DNA from: Stereum hirsutum FP-91666 SS1
Lineage: Eukaryota > Basidiomycota > Agaricomycetes > Russulales > Stereaceae
DNA length: 64,000 nt
NCBI RefSeq assembly: GCF_000264905.1
Contig: NW_006763131.1
Location: forward strand, 152,138-216,137
Reading direction: 5' to 3'
Shown here: positions 1 through 10,408 of the stretch, piece after piece
How the letters are laid out: each line of letters begins with the position of its first letter
Numbering within the stretch: the stretch's first letter is position 1
Made by a program: the position numbers and the translations under genes
Notes under the pieces: generated by a model
Told to the model about the DNA's origin: nothing
The model's database searches: none
What the model saw: the letters and a program-made list of their open reading frames with translations, nothing else

Positions 1-586
1 CGCACACCATACACATTCCTCTTCTGCTCCCGTTCTCTCCCAGCCCCAGACCAAGTCCCAGCCCCAGACCACGTCCTCGTCCTATTCTGAGTCCTACTCT
101 CATCCGCACTCCTACTCCCGCCACCGCCACCCCCGCCATCCACCTTAGCCTCCCACCTCGACCTCCCCCTCATCCCCCTCTCCCTCTTCCCATCCAACCA
201 CCTCCTCACCTCCTCCAACTTCCTCCTAAACGCCTCCGGGTCCATCCTCTCCTTCTCCTCCTCCTCCCTCGCACTCTCCCTCTCCTCCTCCAACCTCCTC
301 CTCTCAACATGCGGAAACTCCTCCCTCTCAAACCGTAGTATAGCTGCTTCGGAATCAGAGATGTGTTCGGAGGTTTCGCGCGCTTTTTGCGTGGCGGGGT
401 CTTCCTTGAATTTTGATTTGGAGTGCCGGCGACGACGGGAGGGACGGGAGGAGGGGGAGTTGGTTGGGGGTGGGAGACCCCAGGGGGAGAGTGGGGGGCC
501 GTCGAGGGGGGAGAAGGGGGATTGGGTGTGTGGGGGAGGGTCCGACTTGGACTTAGACTTCTTTTTGGTGTTGAATCGGTAATTGG
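1..586 (-). CDS. Partial gene: highly charged, low-complexity protein of unknown function
   Basis: On the minus strand one frame stays open from 586 to the window edge (about 195 codons). It starts after an acceptor-like CCTTCCATAG (587-596), so upstream exons probably exist but I could not place them. The residues run in order: a Lys/Ser stretch, a Pro/Ser-rich linker, an Arg run (RPSRRRR), a strongly charged predicted helix (for example LEEERESAREEEEKER), a Gly run, and a Ser/Arg/Thr-rich tail that leaves the window. The plus strand is correspondingly very C/T-rich. No family is recognised. A coiled-coil scaffold or RNA-associated protein would fit, but that is only inference from composition. 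Confidence 0.5.
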
Positions 587-1833
587 CTATGGAAGGGGAC
601 GAGGTCGAGTGATTGTATGTAGGTGTGAATTAGATAAGGTGGACGAAGTATGCATGAGTGGTCTGTCTACGCACCGTACATCCTCAATCCTTCCGCCCTC
701 CTTACTGCACATATACTTGTCCTGCTCGTGCTCGAAGACGCGATCGGACCGAGAGACCAGAGAGGCCTGAGAGAACGGGAGGCGAGCATCGTCCGTACGT
801 GGTAGAGTTTTGACGCTTGGGGATTGGGGTGATAGACAACACCCTGTATCTTGAGCTCTTTGGCCGTAAGGGATGGTCAGGCTGCAATTTCGTGTAGTAC
901 CAGCCTGAGTGGCAGTCACGGTTACAAGTATCCAAACCACAAGCAATCTAGCTTAACAGAGAGGTCAGCTCTGCAACCCTTAGTCCTATCAATCAGTATC
1001 ACGCACCCTTATTTGTATTCTCGCACTAAAGAGCTCCTGATACCGAACAGCAATGGTAACAGCACAGAGTAACCAGTCGCGGTAAAGTACGAGTGCACAC
1101 ACGGAGGAAGGCAAGTCCAAAAAACGGACGCGTTCCCGGGCCGCTGCCACGTGGATGACCGCTTCTGTCCACGGCAATTTGGCGGGGTGGGTCCTTGTCT
1201 CCAACCATGATCGATTGATCTGTGTCCCTGCTTGTTTGTTTTCCATTGACTTTCTGAGACCAGCCTGGTTGTCACTTATGAACTAACACACTGGATACCT
1301 GTGAACTTGAAACCAGACAGGGATAGCGCAGACCGACCACTCTCCCGAGCCCAACTGGCAACGTCACGCTCGTCTGTCTCGAGCTCTTTGGCATCGCTCG
1401 CTCAGCTACAGTCCGATCGGAGACCCTCTTGCTTTCATAGCATCATATCAGATCTCGGGCGACTTCGAACAGATACATGGCGGACTACTGGTTAACTAGA
1501 TGTGGTTTCGATAGCACGCCAGCTGACGGATCAACGACTCTGCGGGGACGAACACTTTTAGATTTAGACTTCAAGGCGGAGGCTCGACTTGCGAGCTTAA
1601 CTCCCGGTATTATTTGTGCTTTACAGGATGACAGCACCTCGAGGAGGGAGAGGGACATGAAATGATTCTTGTGGCGAGCGTGGATTTTGGGGTACTACAG
1701 CTTCATATAAATCGACGCTGGGACTTCATGTGCGTACTACACCCCACGTCCTGGACAAACCTAGCTCCAGCTCCTACAGACATATTGCGAGCTCTACCAC
1801 TGTGCCGACCTCTCAGTAGTTTCTTTTGCAACC
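587..1833. other. Gene-poor stretch
   Basis: About 1.2 kb between the partial minus-strand gene and the BTB gene. It presumably holds the unplaced 5' exon(s) of the first gene and the promoter of the second. Open frames here are short and look like chance. I see nothing further. Confidence 0.4.
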
Positions 1834-2945
1834 ATGGTCACGGTTTTCTCGGTTTCTCAGGCTGCTCCTCAGACAGCGACAGTTTTGCAAGAACGTGAGT
1901 GGTCCGCGTCCCGATTCCTGGTGATATATCGAGCATATATCATCTTCCCTCGACACACTTACATACACGTCTTTTGCAGGCCCCGGAAACGATGACGACT
2001 CCAATATCGCCTTCCAATCCAACGATGAAGTCCAATTCAGCATACAAAAGAAATATCTTAAAATCGCCACCGGCAGCCTTTCCCCACCTTCATCTTCATC
2101 ATTAGACAGCGACGTCGTCTTCTTGCTCGAATCCGCGGAGACGCTCAAAATTCTCTTCGGCTTTATATATCCTCGTCGACATCCGAGTCTTCTCGATGTT
2201 GAGTTTGGAGTGTTGCAGGATGTGGCGGAGGCGGCGGAGAAGTATAAGGTTTATGCGGCGATGAATCATTGTCAAATGTGCATGACGTGAGTTAAAGTTC
2301 ACCTTGGACTAGTATTGTGCAGTATGCCAAATCGTGCTGATGTCGACATCGCTTATTTGTAGCCAACGCGTCGCAGAATATGGGCCTGAAGTCGCCGTAT
2401 ACGCAGCCAAACATGGTTATCTGTCGCTCCTGGACTCCGCGGCGCCACACGCTCTCAAAATCTCTCTCGGAGAAATGGCAGATCTTCTCCCTCCACATCT
2501 CCTCGCATCATGGGTAAGTAAACATCGTCCACAACCTACAACTGGAACGAAGGCCGAGCTCACATTTATATGTTCGCCATGACGTCTCCGTTTCCGTACT
2601 TGCTGAATATACGATTAGATCAAATACTACCAAAAATGGCTCAACGTCCAGCGCCGCGCCATCCTTCGCGGTCTCTCGCACCACCACACCAGCCGTGCCC
2701 CACCCGCCATCTGCGCCCACTGGGAACACGTCTACCGCTCCCGCATCCTCACCAAGCTGACGAACGATCTCTCCGTGCTCCTCGATCTAGAGCGGCTGTT
2801 TGCGGTCTCGGGTGAATCGAGCGCGCATGGGGATGGGTGTTGTTTGGCGGAGTTGGGGTGGTGGAAGGAGGCGGTGGTGGAGGAGGTGAGGGGGATTGGG
2901 TTGTTCTCGGAGGTGGTGGGGATGCGTGATTCAGATGTGGCGTAG
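1834..2945 (+). CDS. BTB/POZ domain protein
   Basis: Four exons join cleanly: 1834-1894, 1980-2286, 2363-2513 and 2619-2945, giving about 281 residues. The N-terminal part carries the fungal BTB signature: a segment FSIQKKYLKIATGSLSPP, then a VVFLLESAETLKILFGFIYP-type core, then LQDVAEAAEKYKVYAAMNHC. Conserved helices follow (VAEYGPEVAVYAAKHGYLSL, LLPPHLLASW, CAHWEHVYRSR). BTB domains mediate dimerisation and often recruit cullin-3 ligases; in basidiomycetes this large single-domain family is mostly uncharacterised. The start at 1834 is the first ATG in frame and lies 14 codons after an in-frame-free region. All introns have GT/AG borders and keep phase. Function beyond the BTB fold is unknown. 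Confidence 0.85.
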
Positions 2946-3189
2946 AGGGGACAGTGCGTGTGTTTGTTAGCTGGTCAGTGGACAACTTCCTGCGCAGGCC
3001 GCGAATATTGGAAAGTCTTTACAATATGTAGTAACTACGCTTACACCGATACATATCATTGCCTTCATGATCATACAAATTCAAATACGGTGAGGTTATA
3101 AATTACTCTGTATCGAGGGCACGGGCCATCACATTGCAAGACTCCTAGAAGCGCTACTCCCGTGCGTACAGTCCAAGGAAAACGGACGG

Positions 3190-3414
3190 CTAAAACCCAG
3201 ACATCTCACTGAACGTCTCCAGCTCGTAATCGTGCTCACTAAACCCGCGATGCACAGCGAACTCCCTCTCGTAGACGGCCCGAGCCAGGACGTCGTCTGT
3301 TCCGTCGGTGCCCACAAGCGTGTCGCCAATAGCGTTGACGAATCACCCCCAAAAATTTGACAGCCAGCGAGACCGCCTTCTATCGAGGTCGAAGATGCAC
3401 CAATTTCGGTCCAT
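3190..3414 (-). pseudogene. Fragment resembling the neighbouring F-box-like gene, with an in-frame stop
   Basis: A minus-strand frame starts at ATG 3414 (NWCIFDLDRRR), is interrupted by TGA at 3345-3343, and continues in the same frame for about 50 residues (containing AVYEREFAVHRGF) to a stop at 3190. The segment NWCIFDLDRRRSRWLSNFWG resembles SFYLVNLDKRQAYFIGEFG in the second exon of the adjacent gene at 3638-5343, so I read this as a decayed partial duplicate. A short functional peptide is possible but less likely. Confidence 0.45.
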
Positions 3415-3637
3415 GATATCCACTGCGAGTGACTACATCGACATAATTTCTACTGAACTTGACTCAACCACATATATAAATTATCACTTCAATCAATGAC
3501 ACAAAACGGAATGGGGTGAGACACGAACAATCATGCACCAAGTAATAACGAATGCCAAAGAGGATAGATGGATCCTATTCGTTATCACGATAAAGCGAAC
3601 ATTTTTCGCTCTGCATAGCTTGATAGAGAATAACCAG

Positions 3638-5343
3638 TCAGTTCCCGTAATGAGAACTCATATCTTCAGCCCGACAGATCGCGTCAATCTCCTCCCGATC
3701 CTCACTCGTAACGTCCGTCCACCCTTCCACTCTCTCCACCTTCCCATCTTTTCCCAGCACCAACTCCAGATCCTCCAACGGCACAATATCGAATCTATTT
3801 CCAGCCCACGAACCATGACAGAGAGATTCCGGCTCCGGATAGATATCAATCGAGCCGATATATTCAGCCCAGCACGACCGCACGATCAGACGATGACAAA
3901 GGCTCCCGGACGGGCCTGCATCTTCGCGAGTATACTCTTTCTTTGTCAGATTACGAAGGATCCACTCTGGTGCCGCGAAGGTACCGTCGTCGTTGGTCCT
4001 ACGTTGTGCCCCGCCGTGTTTCAGCGTCTGCACACAACGATCGAAGGGCTTGAGCCATGGTCTGAATCCCTCTGATTGCCCGACCGTGCCGAAGTCACCC
4101 GTGTACAAGAAGTCTTTCGTAGCGATCGGCCAAGGTTGGGTGAAGAGCACACTTTCCTTCCCGAAAGCGATATCCTGTACGAGAGCACGCATGAGGTTGT
4201 AAGGGCGCCGATCTACTTCGTCTGGATCGTCTGGGTCATTCGGCGCCGGTCCAAGATATTCCACCTCAAGATCCTGAGGTAAACTGTTCGTGGCAAAGGC
4301 GACGAGGATGATACGATCGCCGGGCCAGAACTCGGCGGATGCTTGTGAGCGAGTAAGCATGCGTACGAGATGGGATTTGCCTATAGCCCAGAAGCGAGAG
4401 CTGGTCAGTCCGAGAGCGAGGGCGTCGTCGTAATCGGCGATGAAGGAGAATGTCATGGCGATGAGCTCGTTGGGTAAGGCATTGATAGTCTCTCTTCCAG
4501 ATCCGCAGCTTGAGCGAATAAGAATTAATCACTAAATACCTTCTCGAGAGTCCGTGTCACTAACCTTGGTATAGAGGGCATCCATTGTAGACGATAGTCA
4601 TCGTCGTCTTCACGCTCATGCAGCTCGACGTCCCAAAGGGACTTTCCATCCACGTCCTCAAGCGACCACTGTTTCATGCGCTTGCGTTCAGCGAGACGAC
4701 GAGCAAGCTTGGAATCAATCGCGGCCTGCAGGCCTTTCACACCGTTCCCACCGTTTAGTAGAGGTTCGGACGGGGGAGAGAGCCGGCGCTGAAGACGACT
4801 TATCAGCTGGACATACGAGGTGACATCGGAAAAGAACATCTGTCCGAATTCTCCGATAAAGTATGCCTGTCTCTTGTCGAGGTTGACCAGATAGAAAGAT
4901 TGTGCCATATTGCCCAAGTCACCGAGAATCCAGGCGCTGTCGACTAGAGGAATCGATGGGGGGTACTTGGAGGAGAGAAGTAAGCTCCTGCCACTTGAAT
5001 GTCCAGAGCCAGGTATTCCCCTTTAGGGAGACAAAAATATTCCGGAGAAGATCAAAGCAAGGTTCGGGTGCGAAGGTGACTGAGAAAGCAAGAAACAAAC
5101 GACACTGACACTCATGTTGCAGACGGGAATTGCCGCAGCGGAACCTGAACTGGGGGAGCGCAGACTTCGTCTGCAGCAACCTCGCTTGGAGGGGATGGTG
5201 GCGCGATCTCAACAGGGAGTTCAAGATACCAGTTTCGTTTGAGCTGCGCTCCGGCGTCTGCCTGTGCGGCACCTGGCAGTTTTGCTCAATCGAAGAAACG
5301 AATACAAACAAATCCCACCATGGCAAAAAATGCAGGCCGTCAT
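3638..5343 (-). CDS. Uncharacterised protein with F-box-like core
   Basis: The proposed ATG at 5343 opens a Cys-containing N-terminus (MTACIFCHG) that splices over a 46-nt intron (donor GTGGGATT, acceptor TGCCAG). It continues through a Trp/Pro-rich linker (NWYLELPVEIAPPSPP), then a second exon with YLVNLDKRQAYFIGEFGQ. After an intron at 4509-4564 the last exon begins GRETINALPNELIAMTFSF, an F-box-like LPNELI motif followed by DALALGLTSSRFWAIG. The stop is at 3638 and total length is about 490 residues. F-box proteins normally dock substrates to SCF ubiquitin ligases; that role is inferred from the motif only. The exact border of exon 2 (about 4995 or 5020) is unresolved because two acceptors keep frame. 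Confidence 0.65.
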
Positions 5344-5892
5344 ATTACAATACGTAAGTACAGCATTAAGATCAGAATCCACAAGGACTCAGCTGTACAA
5401 CAAAACTCCTAGGCGGATATCGGTCTGATAAGTTGACGTCGAACAAAGGTCACCCATATCCAGCTCAAGAACCAAAGACGACACATTGACACGCCTCCAA
5501 ACCCAACCTGAGCTACGCGTGCGATCTTGCGAGGAAAGAATCATCGTCCTTCCTCTGGAGCCTCTTCCTCGGCGACTCCTGGAGGACACGAGGAGCGGGA
5601 GGGACGAGAATGCGAATCTTGACGACGTCAGCGACGTAGTGTACGAGCCGGACGCACTATCCGACTCTCTGGAGGCAGCGGCGTAGTGTGTTAGAGAGAA
5701 GCTGAGAGCGATGGTAGCGCCACAGAGTGCAATGTCGTAGCCATTGGGCGTGATCAAGTCACCCATCTACATTATAAGCAGGGAATGGGGTGGGTATCCT
5801 TCATCTTCTCCAGTTTGGCTTTGGCTATGTGGCTTCGAGTCGGGAGGTTCTCGAACTTGAATTAGAGTGGCAAGTCTAAGAGATGTGCGTGG
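5344..5892. other. Intergenic stretch with an unsupported 125-codon frame
   Basis: Lies between the F-box-like gene and the helicase relic. A minus-strand frame from ATG 5766 to 5389 has a hydrophobic N-terminus (ALCGATIALSFSL) but no recognisable domain or homologue in the window. I do not call it a gene. Confidence 0.3.
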
Positions 5893-6628
5893 GTGAGTGC
5901 CATGAGGAAAGCCAGAGAACGAAAGACGAAGGCCGAGAGCAAAATCGGGCGCACCGTCATCCCCGCCTTCCGCCACAAACAAACTCTTTTTGACATCGCG
6001 AGCGGTCAAAAGGTGGGGGTTACCACGAACCCGGAGACCGATGTCGATCTCGCCAACGGAGCACGCGGCGTCATATCAGGTATTGTTCTGAATCTAGCAG
6101 AGCCACCTCTAGGAAACGGGGACGTGGTGGAGTTGAAGTACATACCGGCATACATCCTCGTGAAACTGGACCGCACACAGGCGAATCAATTAGCTGGCCT
6201 GGAGGATCAAGTAATTCCGATCTTGCCTCTCACTCACGAACCTTCGAGACTCGTGCGCGGGTCAATCGCAAGACGCGGACGAGGAGGGTCTGGGTGACGT
6301 GGCGACAGTTGATGATCGCTGCGTACGCCTTCACAGACTACCGAGCACAGGGGCAAACCATTTTATATGTCATAGTCGACATCCTCCGAGAGGCGGGCTG
6401 TCATTATTCAACCTCTATGTTGCACTATCCAGGAGCCCAGGAAGGGCCACAGTCCGCCTTCTGACAGACTGAGACGACAATCTATTTCTGCAAGCGCGCG
6501 CGGCACCAGTTTTAGACGAAGATGATCGGTTGAAGGAATTGGACAGGAATACAAAGCAGCAGTGGTGGGTGGTGATGATGAACAGTCTTGTAGCGGCGAC
6601 GGCGTTAGACGAGTCCGTTAGTTTCTGA
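5893..6628 (+). pseudogene. Relic of Helitron-type PIF1-like helicase (C-terminal part)
   Basis: The first frame (to 6297) contains NPETDVDLANGARGVISGIV and ELKYIPAYILVKLDRT, a region characteristic of the C-terminal half of PIF1-like helicases carried by fungal Helitrons. Homology continues in other frames: AAYAFTDYRAQGQTI (motif V-like) near 6320-6365, then FNLYVALSRSPGRATVRLL (motif VI-like) near 6405-6460, an in-frame TGA, and a tail LDEDDRLKELDRNTKQQWW ending at 6628. At least two frame changes and one stop show it is dead. Known Helitrons transpose by rolling circle; no Rep domain or element ends were found here, so only a fragment remains. Confidence 0.7.
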
Positions 6629-6871
6629 GCAAGAGGACAAACGAATTGTGGCACGAGACAAAAAGTGTAAGTATGTAAGCTATTTGCACTTGTTGAAACG
6701 GGAGCCCGACGTCATAATTACGGCGGTGCGAAGGACCTTGTAAGCAAGGTAATGGCCCTCGACACGCTCACGTGATGACTAATTTAGTAACACGCGTTTT
6801 TCTTGCGTCGTCTTCCTGTCAAACACGAGTTTCTTCTCTCTCTGGTCTACATTCACAATCCTATCCAAATC

Positions 6872-7997
6872 ATGGACCGCCGACAGATGGAAGCGATGCT
6901 CCGCGCGATGAATTCGAACGAAGGAAGGTAAACGTGAACACATTTCGTCATACAACAGGCTATGGAGACTGAACCTTCTTCTCTAAGGTCACTAGAAGAA
7001 CTCTGTAGGACGTACGCACTCTTTTTTTGTGTACAGTCTATACCCAACCCATTTACGATCTACTCAATTTAGAACCGATTCCCTCAAAGGGGCTGAGTCC
7101 CAACGCCTCCGCCTACACTTCACCAGCATCTGCATGGAACCCTTCCGCGACCTCGACGACTACGGCCTACTCCTTTTCTCCGCCGACCTACCTTCCATTA
7201 AAGCCGACTTCCTCTCCCGCACACGCCGCCTCTCCGGCTCTACCGCCGCTGCTGCCGCTGAACTCTTCAGTCTGCACTACGGACCGACGAAAACGCCGAT
7301 ATTCAACGTCAAGTTGCTGCTAACGTGCATCATCCGCCCGCAGCTCAAAAAGGAGTGTCGTGAGGTGGCGAAGTATTTGGCGCACGAAGCCCGAGTTCCG
7401 GTCGACGGGCGGGATCTGAGCGGTTCGACTGCGTTCATGCATTCCATCTCGACAACGCCCGCGTTCGAGCCAGAGTTTGCGCGAATACTTCTGGAGGCTG
7501 GTGCTGATCCGGTTGCAAGGGACAGGTATGGAGGGACGTGCGCGTTGGAGATGGCGAAGGTATATGAGTTGAGTGGCGAGAGTCTGAAGATGAAAGAGAG
7601 GGCGCTGAAGTTTTGGTTGGATAATGGAGGGGATGTAGACTTGAAGGATAACGATGGAATGGATCCAAGGCGGATGATTGAGACGGCGCGGAGAAGGGCA
7701 TTACAAAGTGGGTTGGGAAGTTGGAAGATGGCGGAGATTGTGGCAGAGTGGGATCGGACGAGGGGAGAGAGGAAGGGGAAAGCAGCGGCTCGCGCTTATG
7801 CGAAAATGTCGACGGCGGATTTGGTTGGCGGGCCTGAGCTGCTCTATGATGGGAAGTCCTGCATGTCGTGTGGAAAGGGGAGAGACGGAGAGCCAGTGGA
7901 CTTGCAGTGTTGTTCGAGGTGTAAGACGGTGAAGTATTGCGGGAAGGACTGTCAGAGGTTGCACTGGAAATTCCACAAGATCACTTGTGGAACTTAG
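6872..7997 (+). CDS. MYND-type zinc finger protein with ankyrin-like region
   Basis: Three exons, 6872-6927, 6988-7011 (a 24-nt exon) and 7073-7997, give 334 residues starting MDRRQMEAMLRAMN. The middle holds ankyrin-like helices (STAFMHSISTTPAFEPEFAR, ILLEAGADPVARDRYGGTCA, FWLDNGGDVDLKDNDG). The C-terminus is a complete MYND finger: CMSCGKG, CCSRCKTVKYCGKDCQRLHW, then FHKITC, with all Cys/His ligands present. MYND fingers bind proline-rich protein partners. The combination suggests a protein-interaction adaptor; a specific partner cannot be named. The start was chosen because the two small 5' exons keep frame and the third exon alone lacks a good ATG. Confidence 0.85.
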
Positions 7998-8277
7998 AGC
8001 TACAAGCGTGAATAGTGTTGTGTTTGATATTCATGTCACCTTGACGTATCTTGTTCAGTTCTTCTAGCTATTCAATGGTTCATCCCATATCCAGTGGTCG
8101 ACTCCAAGTCGCCTAGTACTAAGTAGTATGATCATCCTGGACCATCGACACGGTGACCTGAGAGCTAAGGGTCGATGTGCTTGAGATGACGGCTCAGTAG
8201 ATAATGGCCTGAAAACAAACACAAACGAAAATACTAAATGCAACGTCACCGCAACGGCCAATAGTGTTCGTACTTCG

Positions 8278-9919
8278 TCAAGGCTGGGACGGAACGACCT
8301 TATCAAAACCAAACCTCGCTAGACCCCACTTCACCTCCAGCTCCTCGTCGAGCTCCCTCGTCACGCTATAACTGAAATATAACCCCCCGAACGTGGTGCC
8401 GGAAGGCCCATAATCTATCACGTTCTTCAAATCCTTGCACTGCATTGCCAGCTCCCTCACACCTGCAACAGGCCCTAGCTCGCCACCGTTGACATTGAGA
8501 TGCTCCGTGGAAGTGACCCAGTCACGGGTGATGTCATCATCAGTGAGGTCGAAGGAGATGTCTTTGATGCTAGCGACGGAGGGTTGCTTGGAAGTGGAGA
8601 GATCGTCTTTCAGGGGAAAGTTTGAGAGGGTAAGTGTCGTGAGATAGCGAAGGTTAGTGGCGTGGGTGTGAAGGATAGTGAAGAGGTCTTGCTATAAAGA
8701 AGGATGTCCGTAAGCGACAAAGCAGCGTTGCGGCAATCCAAAAAAGAGTATACCACGGAGAAAACATCGTCCTCGACGGAAGTTTTGATTATGCTGAGCC
8801 TCCGAATAGACGACAAAAACTTCAAGAACAGCGGCAGTCCAGCACTGCTCTGCGACGTGAGCCGCAAGGTCGCGCCGACGATGGACCACGCGGGTGTGGC
8901 CGCAAATCCGTTGTAAGGATCTCTCGACAGCTCAACTTCTTCGCACTGGAAGGCACTGTGCAGACCTCTGTCCTTCGCTTCCACGAACATTTCGGAGAAA
9001 CAAGGAAGGCACGAAAGCGATCGGAGGTTGAGCGAACTTGCTCCTCGAAGAGTGATGGACTCAAGCGATGAGTGGCGTGCCACGATGGCGCTCGCGGCAT
9101 CCGGTGAAGGAAACAGATCCGTCGGCGCAGGTAAAACGATTGATCGAAGCCCGGACAGCGTGCAGTCTCCCAGCTCCTCTAGAGTGGATCGGCTCAAATA
9201 TAAGCTATCCAGACGAGCACCACCGTCCTGAAGAAAATATTGGGGCATTGTCTGCCAGGCGCTGGGAGGCAGCCGAAAATGTCGGCAGCATATCCTCCCG
9301 AGGGAGTTGGCAGAGGTCAATGGTAGGGTATGAATCTGGTAGGCATCCTCGAGCGTAACCGTCTTCAAATTAGGATGGGCGTTGATGGTCACTAGAATGT
9401 CGGAGGAAAGTGCGAAAAAAGTGCCCAAAATGTCGAGGGAGATGAGGTTGGGAAGGGCTGAGATCAAATCCTGGATGATCTGACGGATGGGAGGGTGACG
9501 CGCATCGGGGGCCGTTGCAGTGATAGGGTCATGATTACCCCGAACATTATCACGAAGCCTCGCATGCCTACGTTGCAGTCTGAGAAAAGATACGCAAGAG
9601 AAGAGTCTGAATAGAAAACGACGAACCGAACGAGACCGCATAGCTCCTTGTTTGAAAACAGTTTTCGTGATATGTGTACTTGCTGGGAGTCCATCGAACG
9701 AATGCCGCAGATGCTAACCCAGGCATTTCTGTATAGCAGTGATCTGCAGACGTCCCGGAGTCGCTGGTTTGTCGAGCATACGTTTCGCAAGTTGACATCG
9801 AAAGACACAGGAGCGATGGGTCTTGTTTTGGAGTGTTCTGGGTTACTCCACTCCTCGAGGAAGTAGAGAGCAATGTAACGAATGATTTCGTTAGGAAGGG
9901 ACAAAAGCGCCATTGTCAT
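8278..9919 (-). CDS. F-box / leucine-rich-repeat-like protein
   Basis: Minus strand, exons 9919-9627, 9579-8754 and 8691-8278, giving 510 residues. The N-terminus has an F-box core MALLSLPNEIIRYIALYFLE, followed by a typical VCSTNQRLRDVCRSLLYRN helix. The rest has irregular leucine-rich repeats (for example LISALPNLISLDIL, NAHPNLKTVTLEDA, LDSLYLSRSTLEELGDC). Such genes form very large families in mushroom genomes. They are presumed substrate receptors of SCF ligases, but individual targets are rarely known. Splice borders were set by frame: the 47-nt first intron joins CGLVR to LQRRHARL, and the second joins DDVFSV to QDLFTILHTHATNLRYL. Confidence 0.85.
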
Positions 9920-10408
9920 AGAAGTTCAGAAGGTTTTGGCTGAGCTAGTTGAGGGGGAAAGTACTATGAAGAGAATCCAAGCCTAGCACGGACCTTTTGA
10001 ACGAGGAAGATAGCAAACATATCACAACAACACTGCCTATGCAAAGTGTTCGTCGCGATGAGGATGATATTTGTGTGTGAGTCGGACGGTGATGCATATG
10101 GATTGAGGATGCGAGCTGATGCGAGTCGGCTCAGGATCCTTAAAACACGTGGTAGCCAAGCTGTGGCCAGTGGCCGCCACACACCATCCACTTATTATAA
10201 GTAGGCCACGCAATCGCAATGACACTGAGTCAACGATTCTTCTGAAGCAGGCGCCCTATACTCAAGTCGACTTTATTCAAGGCGATAAAATTCTCCACCA
10301 TTTATGCATATTGAACACTCCACGTACGGCGAATGCCAACTCTACGAGCACTCAAAACTACTTACGCTTCCGGTTGTATACGAGTCAAAGACTCTCAGGC
10401 TGTGGACC
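9920..10408. other. Intergenic region
   Basis: About 490 bp between the start of the F-box/LRR gene and the 3' end of the monooxygenase gene. Probably holds the F-box/LRR promoter; an A/T-rich TTATTATAAG lies near 10192. No gene seen. Confidence 0.4.

Noticed and set aside
3343..3345. In-frame TGA as a possible selenocysteine or programmed readthrough codon
   Set aside because: Basidiomycete selenoproteins are not established and the locus looks like a truncated duplicate; decay is simpler.
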